A stretch of DNA of 64,000 nucleotides, from assembly GCA_023055425.1 (NCBI GenBank), contig JALGPY010000006.1:91733935-91797934 (forward strand), given 5' to 3'. The stretch comes from Linanthus parryae (lineage: Eukaryota > Streptophyta > Magnoliopsida > Ericales > Polemoniaceae). The notes beneath the pieces were generated by a model. The model saw only the letters and a list, made by a program, of their open reading frames with translations, was not told where the DNA came from and ran no database searches. Shown one piece after another: positions 11,097 through 22,598 of the stretch. Position 1 is the stretch's first letter; each line of letters starts with the position of its first letter. A program made the translations under genes and the position numbers.

Positions 11097-11865
11097 TTAC
11101 AATTTTTATAAATATCTCGATTCGACTAAAAAGTTACAACTTTCACTAAAATCAGCTAAAAACATAATTTCAACTAAAAAAATACTATTTTTAGCTACAT
11201 CTCGACGATCCAGTAGCGCTCCAGGTCAACCTGTAAAACAGAGGGTGAGCCAAATAGCCCAGTAGGTACCGCATAACCACTGGAGTAGAAATCTAAAATC
11301 TACTTAGCACAACAACCAGTTATTACACATCAGCAGGCGGCACCAAATACACAAACAGCGTGATTCATCAATCACCCAAACAATCATCTAATAGCTAAAA
11401 AGCTGTAAAATCATACCAACACTATATACAGATATAGACTGTAACTGCGGAAATTTAGAAGTTAGATTTCCCCTACCAGATACAATGCCGGCGAGAAAGC
11501 TGAAAGAACCAAGTAATCAAACAATTAACTCCAACAACCCACCACTTTGAATTGAACGACCATGTCTAAGTAAAAATATCTCTGTTCTACTACGAAATAA
11601 CTCATTCGAGAAGCTAACTGCCATCAACTTTGTATTACCATTAAGAAAAACTTTGTCTCTCTCTTCCTTGTCATTTTCTTCTAAATATGCACCATGACCC
11701 GTTTATATTTTGGTAGACATAGTAAAAGACTTCAAGATGAAAGCTTAGTGGATTCAATAGGGTTAGTCAACTAACAAAACCCACATGCAAATGACACGTG
11801 GCTAATAAAGATGTTGGTATAACTAGGACATCCGGAAGAATCCCCTTCCTTCGCATGATGGGAAC
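11097..11865. other. Unassigned insertion-like stretch inside GYP-B
   Basis: Compared with GYP-A, gag is interrupted here: FIDETYNF at the left and the acidic linker resuming at about 11870 would be almost adjacent. About 770 bp of AT-rich DNA with no recognised coding region separates them. No clean termini or target duplication were identified. Confidence 0.4.
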
Positions 11866-11869
11866 ACCC

Positions 11870-12721
11870 AAAACAAGGAGTTTCCATGATATCTATCCCA
11901 TAAGAGGGCGATGATGAACCCTTTGAGGATAACCATGTGCAAGAATGCAAAGATTTCAACCTAAACACTGAGGACGTGCGAGCATCCCTCATGGCTGACA
12001 TGAGTAAGTTCAAAGCATTCTTTGACGCGATGCACTTCTCTACAGAGTGCAGGATGGAAATGACCAAGGGTATACTCCGAGTTGCTGAAGACTTTGGAGA
12101 AGACCTCATAAAATGCAATGTTGAATAATAAGAACAGCGAAATCACCATCCACAATGATTTCTTTCTCAAAAAAATATAAAGTGTCTAAATCGCGACACT
12201 TTCGACCGTTGTACATGACTGCAGTAGTCAACGGAGTTGAGTTCCAAAGAGAATTCTTTGACGGAGGTGTTGCCGTGAATGTCATCCCCACTAGTATTCT
12301 CAGGCTGGCCAGAATCCCAGACGCGAAGATAGTGAATAAGCTCTCCTCATTAATGGGATTCGACAATGACTCCAAGATAACCCTTAGATTCATCTAATTG
12401 GGGTTGCATATTGGAAAGATATCATGTTCGGCCAAGTTCCACATAATCGAAGAAAACACATCCTACCACATGATCATCTATCAGGCGTGGATTTACTGAT
12501 TTGATGCGTTGCCTTCCACTGCCCACCAGATGATGAAAGAAATCTGGAAAGGACAGGTAGTAGACATCCCGACCTCGGTCAAACCGTTCAACCTAGACGA
12601 AGCGCATCTCACCGAAGCAGTATGGTGGAGTGAGCTAAACGTGAAGGATTCAGCAGGGCCCTTTAACTCTACCTCTTACCCAAGTGTGATGACGCCAAAT
12701 GTCAATGCCCACCAGGCCTAA
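11870..12721 (+). pseudogene. GYP-B gag-linker and retropepsin
   Basis: Frames at 11937-12128, 12155-12397 and 12509-12721 together match GYP-A. The linker contains KAFFDAMHFSTECRMEMTKG and ILRVAEDFGEDL; the protease contains RPLYMTAVVNGVEFQREFFD followed by GGVAVNVIPTSIL; the downstream block contains STAHQMMKEIWKGQVVDIP. The catalytic loop reads FDGGV where GYP-A has VDGGA. Stops and frame changes between the blocks make it non-functional. Confidence 0.8.
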
Positions 12722-13169
12722 TGTTGTTACAAGATAAGGCCAAAGATGGCTCGTGCCCGACACAGTCCGCTCACAAAAAACACATCTACTCCCTAAAGAG
12801 ATATGTCAAGAACACCGAGGACGGGAAAGAAGTGCTATCCCATTTGAAGGTGCGCATGGCCATCTTCAACCCTTGAAGATGACCACGAAAACAAAAGCCT
12901 CCTCACAAATGCGAGCGGAACTGAATCCCAACGCGACGTAACCATATGACAGGACCTACCTTCCACACCAGAATGTTTCGAAGACAGGCCCAACCCACAG
13001 AAGCAGGAGCTACAAAAAAAAATCCTATGCCCAGAGGCATATGTTAAAAGACCTTTCCATATTGCAGCCGAACTGCAAGAAGGAGACAAAAAAGACTTGT
13101 TGCAGCTCTTGAAAGAATACCAGGATGTGTTTGCATGGGAATACGAAAAGATGTCGTGACTCGACACCT

Positions 13170-13960
13170 GAGTTACCATGCATCGACTGACTGTCAACGA
13201 GCAGGTTAAGCCAATGAAGCAAAATACAAAAAACTTCCGACCGGAGCTGGAGGTCAAGATCAAAGAAGAAGTTGAAGAACTTTTGAAGGAAAAATTCGTC
13301 AAACTTGCGCATCATCCGACATGGCTCGCAAGTAGCTACAAATCTGCGTGGACTTCATAGCCCGAACATGTTCTTCCCAAAATTTGATTTCCTATCGTCA
13401 ATCATTCATGTACTGATTGATTCAACGGCAGGACATCTGATGTTCAGATTTATGGATGGTTTCAGTGGCTACAACAAGATAAATATGGATCTCAAAGACA
13501 CAGAGAAGACTGCATTCATCCCCCTGGTGAGAGTGTTCCATTACACATTAAAGCTATTCAGAGTAAGGAACGCGAGTGAAACCTACCAAAGGGCGATGAT
13601 GGCCTTTTTTCCACGATATGATGCACTAGGAGGTAGAATTCTATGTTGACAATCTGGTCGTCAAGTCCCGGAAGAAAGGGATCCATTGGCAGATTTGAAG
13701 AAAGTTTTCGAAAGGTGCAAGTGCTTTCAGTTGAAGATGAATCCTTTAAAATGCGCCTTTGGAGTCACCTGTGGCATGTTCTTGGGAATCATGATGCTCC
13801 TGTGCTAGCAGACCCTGCAAAAATCTCTTCACCACGAGCTTACCAGTGCCTCACAGCCAGCAGAGATGAAGACATTTTTAAGAAAACTTTCTTACCTATG
13901 AAGATTTATACCAGTAATTTCCGAGAAGAGCCACTTCTTTAGCAAACTCGTGAAGAAGAA
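13170..13960 (+). pseudogene. GYP-B reverse transcriptase
   Basis: RT blocks are visible over two shifted frames: HRLTVNEQVKPMKQ with ELEVKIKEEVEELLKEKFVK, then HHPTWLAS, a deletion removing the usual CVDFxDLN motif, VLIDSTAGHLMFRFMDGFSG and RVFHYTLKLFR. The catalytic box at 13639-13656 reads FYVDNL, so the second catalytic Asp of YVDD is Asn. The following thumb/connection region (to about 13.96 kb) is frame-shifted. The enzyme cannot be active. Confidence 0.82.
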
Positions 13961-14006
13961 GGTCGAATTTTATTGGCAGCCCGAGAGCCAGTAGGCATTT
14001 GAACAT

Positions 14007-14440
14007 TTGAAAAGCATATTCACTTCTCCCAGGGTTATGATCACACCACAGCTGGGGAGCCCATTGCTGCTCTATTTAACCTCAACCATCAAATCGATTG
14101 GGGCTCTGCTAGCACAGGAGCATGAAGGGCAAGAGGGTCCGATCTATTACATTTCCAAAGTGGTCCAAGACATAGAACCCAGATACCCTGAAACGGAGCT
14201 ACACTGTTCGGCGCTTTTCTTTGTGGTGAAGAAGTTAAAACACTCATTTGCAACCCACACGGTTGTTGTGGTTACCAGGAGTGTCCCTACACGGTACCTC
14301 TTGTCTCACCCCGTACCTTGTGGTCGTCTAGAGAAGTGGTTCATGACTCTCTCGCTCTACAAAATCACTTGTACGAGGCCTAAAGAAATAAAATCCCGAG
14401 TAGTCGGAGATCTTCAAGCCAAATTCCCGTACGGAAACTA
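14007..14440 (+). pseudogene. GYP-B RNase H (RT-associated)
   Basis: The frame opening at 14007 shows the RNase H block that follows RT in Ty3/gypsy pol: GSPLLLYLTSTIKSIGALLA, IYYISKVVQDIEPRYPETEL and GRLEKWFMTLSLYKITC. It would degrade the RNA of the RNA/DNA hybrid. The frame then runs through a linker, but upstream breaks cut it from RT. Confidence 0.78.
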
Positions 14441-14577
14441 TGAACGGATAACAAACAAAACAGTTAGAAAGATGGAAATCAACAAACTGGAAGAAGAAAT
14501 GGAGACTCCACTTCGATGGGTCGTCCACAATATCCATATGAGGCATAGGATTCGTACTAAGCAGTCCGCTGAGCGAA

Positions 14578-14851
14578 GTGACACAAATGCCGTACAAGCT
14601 GGGCTTTCGAATCACGAACAACGAGGCTGAGTACGAGGCCCTAGTAGGAGGATCGTTCGCTGCAAAATCACTAGGATCAGAAGGCTTTTCATTTCAGGAG
14701 ATTACAAGCTTATCATCAAGTAATCATATAGTGGATTTTCTCTCAAGGAAACAAACCTCCTAAGCTACCAGACCATGGTACAAAGCAGTCGAATGCTTTC
14801 GACGCACTTGACTTCGAGTAGACCCCCAGAAGCACCAACAACCATGCAGAC
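14578..14851 (+). pseudogene. GYP-B second (archaeal-type) RNase H, N-terminal part
   Basis: YKLGFRITNNEAEYEALVGG is the signature of the additional RNase H domain of Tat-lineage plant gypsy elements. The frame degrades towards 14760. At 14847-14851 the sequence CAGAC is the left target duplication of GYP-C. Joining to 31081 gives a readable NNHADALATLVSKV-type domain end, so one domain was split by the insertion. Confidence 0.78.
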
Positions 14852-15570
14852 TGATAACTCTCTATTATAGTTATATATCTTACACAATTTGTTGTCGTTT
14901 TGTGTGATTTTTGGGCAAAATACATGAGAAGTAGGCGATGATCTTAAAATATTAGTGAAGAATGAGCTTGTTGTGCTATATTGTTAGTCCAGGTGTTTCT
15001 ATGCATATTTCGATGTTATTTGTCAAATATAATCGCTCGTTATTTATATTTCATTGATAGGAAAGGATTCCAATGGATTTATAGGAGGCATGAAACGAAC
15101 ATCGGAACAAAGCAAGCTCAAGAGGAAGCAAGGGAAACAAAGTTGGAGAAGCAAAAGTGACCAGCCTTCACTACTTTGATGACATATATATATTTATACA
15201 AATAATGATGGAGTAAAAATAGTGGCAAATGAAAGTAGACTTAAAGAGATTTGCAACGGTAGGTGACGGAGGTAAAACGGAGATCGGACGAAGAAGTTGT
15301 GGTCCGTCGTAGTACAACCAGTCTGACGACCAGAACGCAATTTGTGGGTTTAAGTGCAATGTTAGGAAACTTTTTACGAGATTTTCACTAGAGGGGAGTA
15401 ATATACAACCTAGGGGACTACTCTAAATCATTCACGTATCTTTAAGGAAAAAGGAGACACAGGGAGAAGGAGGACGCAAGGAAGAAGAGGAGACGAAGGC
15501 CAATACATCCATTGATGATCTAGGGTTTTATTTTTATTTCTTCTTCTTCTTCTTCTTCCTCTCTCATTAT
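14852..15570 (+). repeat. GYP-C left (5') LTR, first part
   Basis: It aligns with 27944-28720 of the right LTR (for example GACTACTCTAAATCATTCAC). It lacks about 70-80 bp present in the right LTR around 28.40-28.47 kb. It is cut at 15570 by COP-D; the rest lies at 24037-24948. Confidence 0.85.
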
Positions 15571-17003
15571 TGTTGGGTTTTGACGTAGATAACGCAGCGG
15601 AATAACAAAAATTAATCCTACTTCAAAGCCCACCACGGATCGTCAGGAGGAGACATCATAACATGATAAGATACATAGTATTGTGTACCTTTTGATTTGT
15701 AAGATCACACGAAGAATGATGTCCTCGCCTCTACGGTTGATCCATGTCTAGAGGTGAGATCTTGATTCTTCCTTCAACAAGTGCTAGCTTGAACCGGAGG
15801 AAGAGGGAAGAGGAATCAAAGCAACAAGGAAAAGAGGAGGGTTCGACCTCCTCTTTGTGCCAACGGGAAGGGGGTGGACGGGTCTAGGGGCGTTCGACCT
15901 CTAGGTCTTGTCTTGCTCTCTCTTTTGTTCTCTCCCACTCTCTTATGTTATGTCTCAATAACATTCACTTAGTGGGAAGGAAGCTAGAGCTTCCTTTATA
16001 TACTCCAACAACTCCTTGTTGTTTCCATAAAGGTCCTTCCTAGTTCTCCATGAACTTGAATTAGTCCCTTCCTTGTAAATTAGTCCTACTAAGTTTGCAA
16101 GGTATTGCACAATGATCATTCTTATTAATTAATCATATTAATTAATCCCAAATCTATTCTACTCTATTTTACGTGTGACTTCATAGGTTTCTACTTAGTT
16201 GGTAGTAACTTTTACTAACATGGAGCGGTGTCTAGAAACACATCCATGCCACCCAACTAATAGAAATACGCAGTGATCCCGACAAACCTCTTGTCCCCAA
16301 TATCTTATATTGCACATTCCCTTTGTCTCCATATCCGGATGGGACACGAGACATAAGTAGTCACACTTGTATATCCAATCCATAGTTCCTCGATCCAGGG
16401 AATATGCTTATGCTTGCAGATAACATCAATATCTCCATATTGATTTATCTGTGTCTGGCCAGACATTCAATAAGCCTCTTCCCTAGAGTGGCCGTGGATA
16501 TTTACTCCCATTATGTGGGAGGGACAAATCCTATCTACATCACTACGATCGCTAAGCTTGCTTCGTATCATGCCCGATAGCTATCTTTATAATTACCCAG
16601 TTACGGTGTAACGTTTGATAATATCAAAGCACAATATTCCACAACTAGAGTATCTAGTGTCTTCAAGTCTAAGGATTGCAATTATATTATAACTACGAGA
16701 AGCGATTGTGACTTGACATAATCTAATGTATCCTTCTCGTTGTGGGTCAATCTAGTATGCCATTACCCCTAATGCATACCCATGTGTTAGACTTGATATC
16801 CCCATATCAATCTACCCACATACTAGTCTATATTTGATTGTCCTATTAATCAATATAGTGGATTAGGGATATTTAAGATAAACAACACATTGTATCTAAG
16901 GACTTCATTATATTAAATATCACAATATATAATAAATGAATATTCTATCCAAAACAATGTTCATACTAAATATACGATTTCCTCTAGGGCATCTATTCCA
17001 ATA
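15571..17003 (-). repeat. COP-D 3' LTR
   Basis: The plus strand runs from TGTTGGGTTTTGACGT to TCTATTCCAATA; the terminal CA has mutated to TA. A TATA box (TATATAAAGG, minus strand) lies at about 15993-16002. Confidence 0.92.
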
Positions 17004-17017
17004 GTCTCCCACTTGCA
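17004..17017 (-). other. COP-D polypurine tract
   Basis: The minus strand reads GCAAGTGGGAGAC immediately before the 3' LTR, the expected plus-strand primer for reverse transcription. Confidence 0.75.
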
Positions 17018-17720
17018 CTAAAGCCAATCTGGCGCATCTCGTACGCCTATAGATCTGGCGTGCCCTTCATGCTTTCGTTGCGCAAGAGGTTTTTTGAGCG
17101 GATTTGAAACATTGTCATTTGTTGGAATCTTGCACATCTTCACATCTCCTCGATCGATCATATCACGAATAAGATGGAATCTCCTAAGTACATGCTTTGA
17201 TTTCTGGTATGATCTTGGTTCCTTGGCTTGTGCGATCGCCCCGTAGTTGTCATAGTACAACTCTATGGGGTCCACGGTGCTAGGGACCACACCGAGCTCA
17301 GTGATAAAATTCTTCATCCAAACTGCCTCTTTTGCTGCTTCCGCAGCAGCAATGTACTCAGCCTCTGTTGTAGAATCAGCAACTGTCCCTTGCTTGGAAC
17401 TCTTCTACCTCACAGCTCCTCCATTCAGGCAAAACACGTATCCAGACTGCGATCTGTAGTCATCTTTGTCGGTTAGGAAGCTTGCATCAGTGTAACCCTT
17501 TACACTTAGCTCTTCCTTACCTCCAAATATCAAGAACACATCCTTAGTCCTTCTCAAGTACTTTAGGATGTTCTTGACAGCAATCTAGTGACTCTCACCC
17601 GGATTGGACTGATATCTGCTCACCATACTCAATGCGTATGATACGTCTGGTCTGGTACATAACATGGCGTACATGATGGATCCTACGACCGAAGAATAGG
17701 GTATCCTACTCATGCGGTCT
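17018..17720 (-). pseudogene. COP-D RNase H region
   Basis: The minus strand encodes QGTVADSTTEAEYIAAAEAA (about 17395-17330) and then, from 17317, ELYYDNYGAIAQAKEPRSYQ and SKHVLRRFHLIRDMI, the copia RNase H with its E and D metal ligands and the conserved H of the K-H-x-x-x-R-F-H block. The region 17460-17720 matches the RT-RNase H connection but carries stops. It would remove the RNA template strand. Confidence 0.82.
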
Positions 17721-17722
17721 TT

Positions 17723-18934
17723 CTAAATCTCATTGGAGGGACAGTCATTCTTAGAAAGAGTGACTCCATGCGACATGGGCAAGAATCTCTTCTTGGAATC
17801 TTGCATGTTGAACCTCTTCAACACCTTGTCTATATATGTACTTTGACTTAAGCTGAGCAGCCTTCTAGATCTATCTCTAGAGATTTTCATACCAAGTATG
17901 TAGGTTGCATCTCCTAAGTCCTTCATTGCAAAGCACTTTCCTAGCCAATATTTAACAGATTGCAAAGTAGGAATGTCGTTGCCAATGATTAGTATGTCAT
18001 CCACATACAAGACCAGAAAATACTACAGAGCTCGCACTAACCTTCTTGTAGACACAAGGCTCATCTTCGTTCTTGTGAAGCCAAACTCTTTGACTGCATC
18101 ATCAAAACGTCGATTCCAGCTCCTAGAAGCTTGCTTTAATCCATAAATGGATCTTTGCAGCTTACAGACTTTATTGGCATTCTGTTGACCCTCAAAACCC
18201 TCCAGTTGTGTCATGTACACATCCTCGAGAAGGTTCCCATAAAGGAACGCTGTTTTGACATCCATTTGCCAAATCTCATAGTCGTAGTATGATGCAATAT
18301 CAAGTAGGATTCGAATGGATTTAGTCATGGCGACTGGTGAAAAGGTCTCATCATAGTCAATGCCATGAATTTGTCTATACCCTTTGGCTACCAATCGCCC
18401 CTTATAGGCAACTACCTTGCCATCCATGTTGGTCTTCTTCTTGAAGACCCACTTGCACCCTACGGGCCGAGCCCCTTCGGGTGGTTCCACCAAAGTCCAT
18501 ACTTTGTTGGTGTACATGGAATCCATTTCGGATCTCATGGCTTCTAGCCACTTCTTAGAGTCTAGGCCTTTCATGGCCTCTCCGTAGTTTGCAGGCTCAT
18601 CATCCATGAGTGGTACGTCATCGGGCTCAGTCACGAGAAGTCCATACCTCTCTGGCTCATGACGCACTCTTCCTGATCTACGGAGTTCCTGTGTTACCTG
18701 AACAGGTTCCTCCACAACAGTTTGTGGTTCCTGTTCATGTTCCATCATCGGTTCAGTGATTTGTGGTTCTTGAATCTCTTCAATTTCTACAGTCCTCCCA
18801 CTTGCTTCTTTAGAGACAAACTCTCTTTCTAGAAACACGCCGGTCCGAGCAACAAACACATTGTTCTCGGTGGGATTGTAGAAATAATATCCTTTAGATT
18901 CCTTAGGATATCCCAAAAATTTACACTTATCCAC
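17723..18934 (-). pseudogene. COP-D reverse transcriptase
   Basis: The frame 18934-18023 begins in the integrase C-terminal region, then enters RT: KWLEAMRSEMDSMYTNKVW, GCKWVFKKKTNMDGKV, GIDYDETFSPVAMTKSIRIL and QMDVKTAFLYGNLLEDVYM. After a frameshift near 18060-18010 the catalytic YVDD follows at the start of the next frame (18010-17723), with LGDATYILGMKISRDRSRRL. All RT blocks are present, the catalytic residues are intact and only small shifts break it, so it decayed recently relative to the gypsy elements here. Confidence 0.9.
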
Positions 18935-18970
18935 TTTGGGCCCGAACTTGTCTGTTTGTAAACGTTTTAC

Positions 18971-20032
18971 TTAAACATTGCAGCCCCAAATCCTCATAAA
19001 TGACACTATGGGACGCTTCCCAGTCCATATCTCATATGGTGTCTTCATGACTGATTGGGATGGAACGCGGTTAATGGTAAAAGCTTCCGTCATTAGAGTA
19101 TGTCCCCAAAATGATATCGGAAGATCTATTTGAGACATAATAGATCGCACCATATCTAATAGCGTGCGATTCCTCCTCTCGGATACGCCATTCCATTGTG
19201 GCGTTCCAGGTGGAATGAGATGGGACACTATCCCACACTCTCTAAGATACTCATCAAACTCTTGGCTTAAGTATTCTCCTCCACGATCCGATCGTAGAGC
19301 TTTAATACTTTTACCAAGTTGCTTATCTACTTCACTCCTGAATTCTTTAAACAATTCAAAGTATTCAGATTTGGCCTTCATAAGGTATACAAATCCATAT
19401 CTACTGAAATCGTCAGTAAATGTGATGAAGTAGGTATAACCACCTCTGGCAGGCGTGGGGAATGGTCCACATACATCAGTATGTTTGAGTGCCAATAACT
19501 CACTAGTCCTCTCACCTTTCTTATTGAAAGGGGACTTTGTCATTTTTCCTAATAAACAAGATTCACATGTCTCATATGATTCTAAATCAAATGAGTATAG
19601 AAGTCCATCCTTATGGAGTCTAGATATGCGTTTCTCATTTATATGGCCCAAACGACAGTGCCATAGATATGTAGGATTTAAATCATTAGTTTTAATTTTT
19701 TTAGTATTTATGTTATTGATTGGACTAGTTAGATCAAGGATGTATAATCCATTAGACAAATGGGCACTACAATAGTGCATACTATCAAAATAAATGGAGC
19801 AACACTTGTCCTTTATTGAAACAGAAAAACCCTTCTCGTCCAAATAATAAATGGAAATAATGTTTCTGCTCATAGCAGACACATAAAAGCAATTGTCTAA
19901 CTCTAAAATAAGTCCAGAAGGAAAAGATAGCTCATAAACGCCTACAGCCAATGCAACAACTCTTGCTCCATTCCCGACGCGTAGATCTATCTCCCCTTTA
20001 CTCAATCTTCTACTTCTTTTCAAATCCTGCAC
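18971..20032 (-). CDS. COP-D gag-pre-integrase and integrase core, open frame
   Basis: A 353-residue open frame with the copia order. The HHCC zinc domain is complete (H125, H130, C156, C159, in LWHCRLGH and CESC). The catalytic core has D186 (KHTDVCGPF), D249 (RSDRGGEY) and E285 (NGVSERRNRT); D249 and E285 are separated by 35 residues, the classical D,D-35-E signature. The enzyme would join the cDNA to host DNA and give the 5-bp duplication. A stop near 18970 separates it from RT and a stop near 20045 from protease, so it could only be made as a fragment. It is the best preserved enzyme in the window. Confidence 0.9.
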   Translation of the reverse strand: MQDLKRSRRLSKGEIDLRVGNGARVVALAVGVYELSFPSGLILELDNCFYVSAMSRNIISIYYLDEKGFSVSIKDKCCSIYFDSMHYCSAHLSNGLYILDLTSPINNINTKKIKTNDLNPTYLWHCRLGHINEKRISRLHKDGLLYSFDLESYETCESCLLGKMTKSPFNKKGERTSELLALKHTDVCGPFPTPARGGYTYFITFTDDFSRYGFVYLMKAKSEYFELFKEFRSEVDKQLGKSIKALRSDRGGEYLSQEFDEYLRECGIVSHLIPPGTPQWNGVSERRNRTLLDMVRSIMSQIDLPISFWGHTLMTEAFTINRVPSQSVMKTPYEIWTGKRPIVSFMRIWGCNV

Positions 20033-20950
20033 ATTACGACAAATGTGAGAAACTCATCCGGTATCCAATACCCAAGATGAAGAAATAGAAAGATTGACAT
20101 CTATAATATAAATACCTGGTGGTGGTGGAATCACTATTCCAAGCTTCTTATCCTCCAGATATTTAGGGCAATTCCTCCTCCAGTGACCTGGCTGGCTACA
20201 GTAGTGACACTCACCTTTAGTCACGCCTCCACTAGGCTTTAGGGCTTCCTTGGATTTTGAAACTTTCTTGCGCTTTCCTTTGGAAGTGGATGCAACTGAT
20301 TTGCCCTTCTTCTTATGCACCATCATTATGGCCTTGCCCTTGCCTTTGTTAATGCTCTGTTCCTCTGTCTTTAGCATGTTCAATAGGTCAGGCATAATTT
20401 TACTGATCTCGTTCATATTATAGTTCATGATGAACTGATTATAACTGTCAGGCAACGATTGCGAGACAATATTAGTAGCCAAATCTTGGCCCAGTGGGAA
20501 TCCCAGTCTCAAGGTTCTCAATGTACCCGATCATTCGGAGTACATGAGGTCCTACTGGATTCCCCTCTGCAAGACTACTCTTGAATAATGCTTTAGACAC
20601 CTCATAGCGCTCATGCCTAGCCTGTTCCTGAAATAGTTGTTTTAAGTGTATGATCATATCATAGGCTTCCACATTCTCATGCTGCTTCTGAAGATCAGGA
20701 GTCATGGTACAAAGCACGAGGCAAGTCACGTCATTAGAATCATCAATATGTTTCTGACGTGCCCTCACTTCTGCTAGAACATACTCATCTTGTGGTGGTT
20801 CTGGAATTGGAGTGTCCAAGACGTACAACTTCTTTTCTTACTTAAGGACAGTCCTCAAGTTTCTATACCAGTCAAGGAAATTCGTTCCAGACAGTTTATC
20901 CTTCTCAAAGACAGATCATAGGGATAAAGTCGATGCGTTGTTGTTTGCCA
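20033..20950 (-). pseudogene. COP-D gag with zinc knuckle and start of protease
   Basis: The Met codon at 20950 opens MANNNASTLSL, then a stop at codon 12 and another at codon 38, before the long gag frame (20828-20472) with the UBN2-type capsid block VTCLVLCTMTPDLQKQHEN and ARHERYEVSKALFKS. A frameshift near 20515 leads to the next frame (20521-20054), which holds a Lys-rich linker and an intact C-x2-C-x4-H-x4-C zinc knuckle CHYCSQPGHWRRNC (about 20209-20168). It ends with SSWVLDTG followed by a stop, so the retropepsin is cut directly after its catalytic DTG. Gag would assemble the particle and bind RNA. Confidence 0.88.
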
Positions 20951-22582
20951 TTCGGAATTCTACAAAATGAGAAATGTGCAATTTAGTATTTTGAACAATT
21001 TGACTATATTCAACAATGGCTAGATCATCAAATATAGCTCCCACTATTTTTCTCGGATTAATAGCCCTCACCATTAATGGGGAAAATATCATTATATTTT
21101 CTAGTAGGCCCAAGATCCTTTTTTCACTTTTTCTTGAGCTTGCTTTGGCAAGTCACCCAAGAATAGGTTATTTAGGTAGGAACCATTCCAATTGCATCCC
21201 ATGCAACTCTTGGTCCAATTAGGTGAATAACTCTTTATTCTTTATCCCATGGATAACACCTAATTGTCATGCCTATAGGCTCATCAATCCAATTGAATCT
21301 TGCCTAGTTGCGTCCAAACTCTTGCTTCAACATACATACATTACTAGCTTGTGTCGTCCGCAACACACCATGGTAAATTAAAATCGCCTTGCTTTGGCAA
21401 GCCCGATTTTTAATGAACCCTGATCATGAAGGGTGTTTTGGCAAGAGAAGGCAAAACACAATATTTAATTGAGGGATTTAATTTTCTTTAATTGTCTGGT
21501 TGATCAAATCAACATGGTCTACATATTTGGATTGGGCAATCCACAATAAAAGGCCAAACTTTTTTATTATCATCTTGTTAACGTTTTTGCTAGTGTTGCC
21601 ATACACAAAAAATAAATAACAAGACATAAATAATAAACATCCACAAAATAAAAAAAATGTGGCATGGATATGGACCCTAGACTAATAATATTATCAATCC
21701 AATGATAATATCCAATTGCCCTAAAGTTACAAGCTCATCTCCATGTGCTCCACCATAGCCGCACGCCTAGTGGACATCTTCTTTGTCTTTTGGCTCCTTT
21801 GGTCCTCCGGTCTTCTTTTTCTTGCTCTTGGCTATCATCTAAATATTTCTAATTCTAGCCTAACATCTAGAATAAATAAATAATAAAAGCCTCACATGTC
21901 GAGGAGAAAAGACGATTCGCAGGCCGTAAAACCTAATTAATTATTACATTAATTTGATCAGCTCGCAGGCCGTAAACCAAAACAAAAAGCAATAAACATC
22001 CTCAATCCTAGGCCATATCCATCCACCATGCAACAAAGCACATAATACAGTTAAAACCAATTTTAAGCGTTTGTTTAATTTTAATTGTATTGGGTAATTA
22101 GGGTTACAACAGTCCAAGGAGTTAAAGCCAACAAGGGCCCGAACCCCTAGGAGGACCGCCGCCCGCCACTAGGCCCGGCCCAAGGCCGGCCGCCCCATTG
22201 TGGCCCGCGGCCTTTGCTTGGCGCGCAAGGAGGGGGGGCAGACGGCTAGGGTTTTGGACCTAGCCTCCTTCCATCTTCCTTGTTTTCCAAGCAAGGTTGT
22301 TTCCTTATGGATTTGTTTCCATAAATTTGTTTCCATAATTGAAAACCCCTTTTAACCTATGTGCCCATGAACCCTAAGTTTTTTCAAGAACCCAATAATT
22401 CACATCCTATGTGATTAAACTCACCGATTCTAACATCCAATGTTAAATTGGATCTTGTTTATATTGAATCAAATTCAATTGACATCTACTATGCCAATTA
22501 TTTTCAGTTTTCGCGTAATAACAATAATACATTGTATAAACTGAAATCGTAACACATAAGATCATGTTATGCTCTACGACCT
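20951..22582 (-). other. COP-D untranslated leader
   Basis: A 1.6-kb leader between primer site and gag without a supported coding region. It contains two copies of TCGCAGGCCGTA (plus strand, 21917-21928 and 21963-21974), a motif also found in the COP-H leader, and a GC-rich block at about 22135-22235 in otherwise AT-rich sequence. It could hold packaging or dimerisation signals; that is inference. Confidence 0.6.
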
Positions 22583-22597
22583 GTGACTCTGATACCA
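22583..22597 (-). other. COP-D primer binding site
   Basis: The minus strand reads TGGTATCAGAGTCAC, one base from the 5' LTR, complementary to the 3' end of plant initiator tRNA-Met. Confidence 0.9.
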
Positions 22598-22598
22598 C

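Larger units (their letters stand above)
10930..14851 (+). mobile_element. GYP-B: Tat-type gypsy element, left part, interrupted
   Basis: Plus-strand fragments of gag, retropepsin, RT, RNase H and archaeal-type RNase H occur in collinear order and match GYP-A protein by protein. The element stops inside the second RNase H at 14851, where GYP-C is inserted; the frame resumes at 31081. Neither an LTR nor the gag N terminus was found. Many stops and shifts show it is old. Confidence 0.83.

Noticed and set aside
22131..22235. GC-rich stretch considered as a possible captured gene fragment
   Set aside because: No frame with recognisable similarity; it lies in the COP-D leader, where COP-H also has a GC-rich block.
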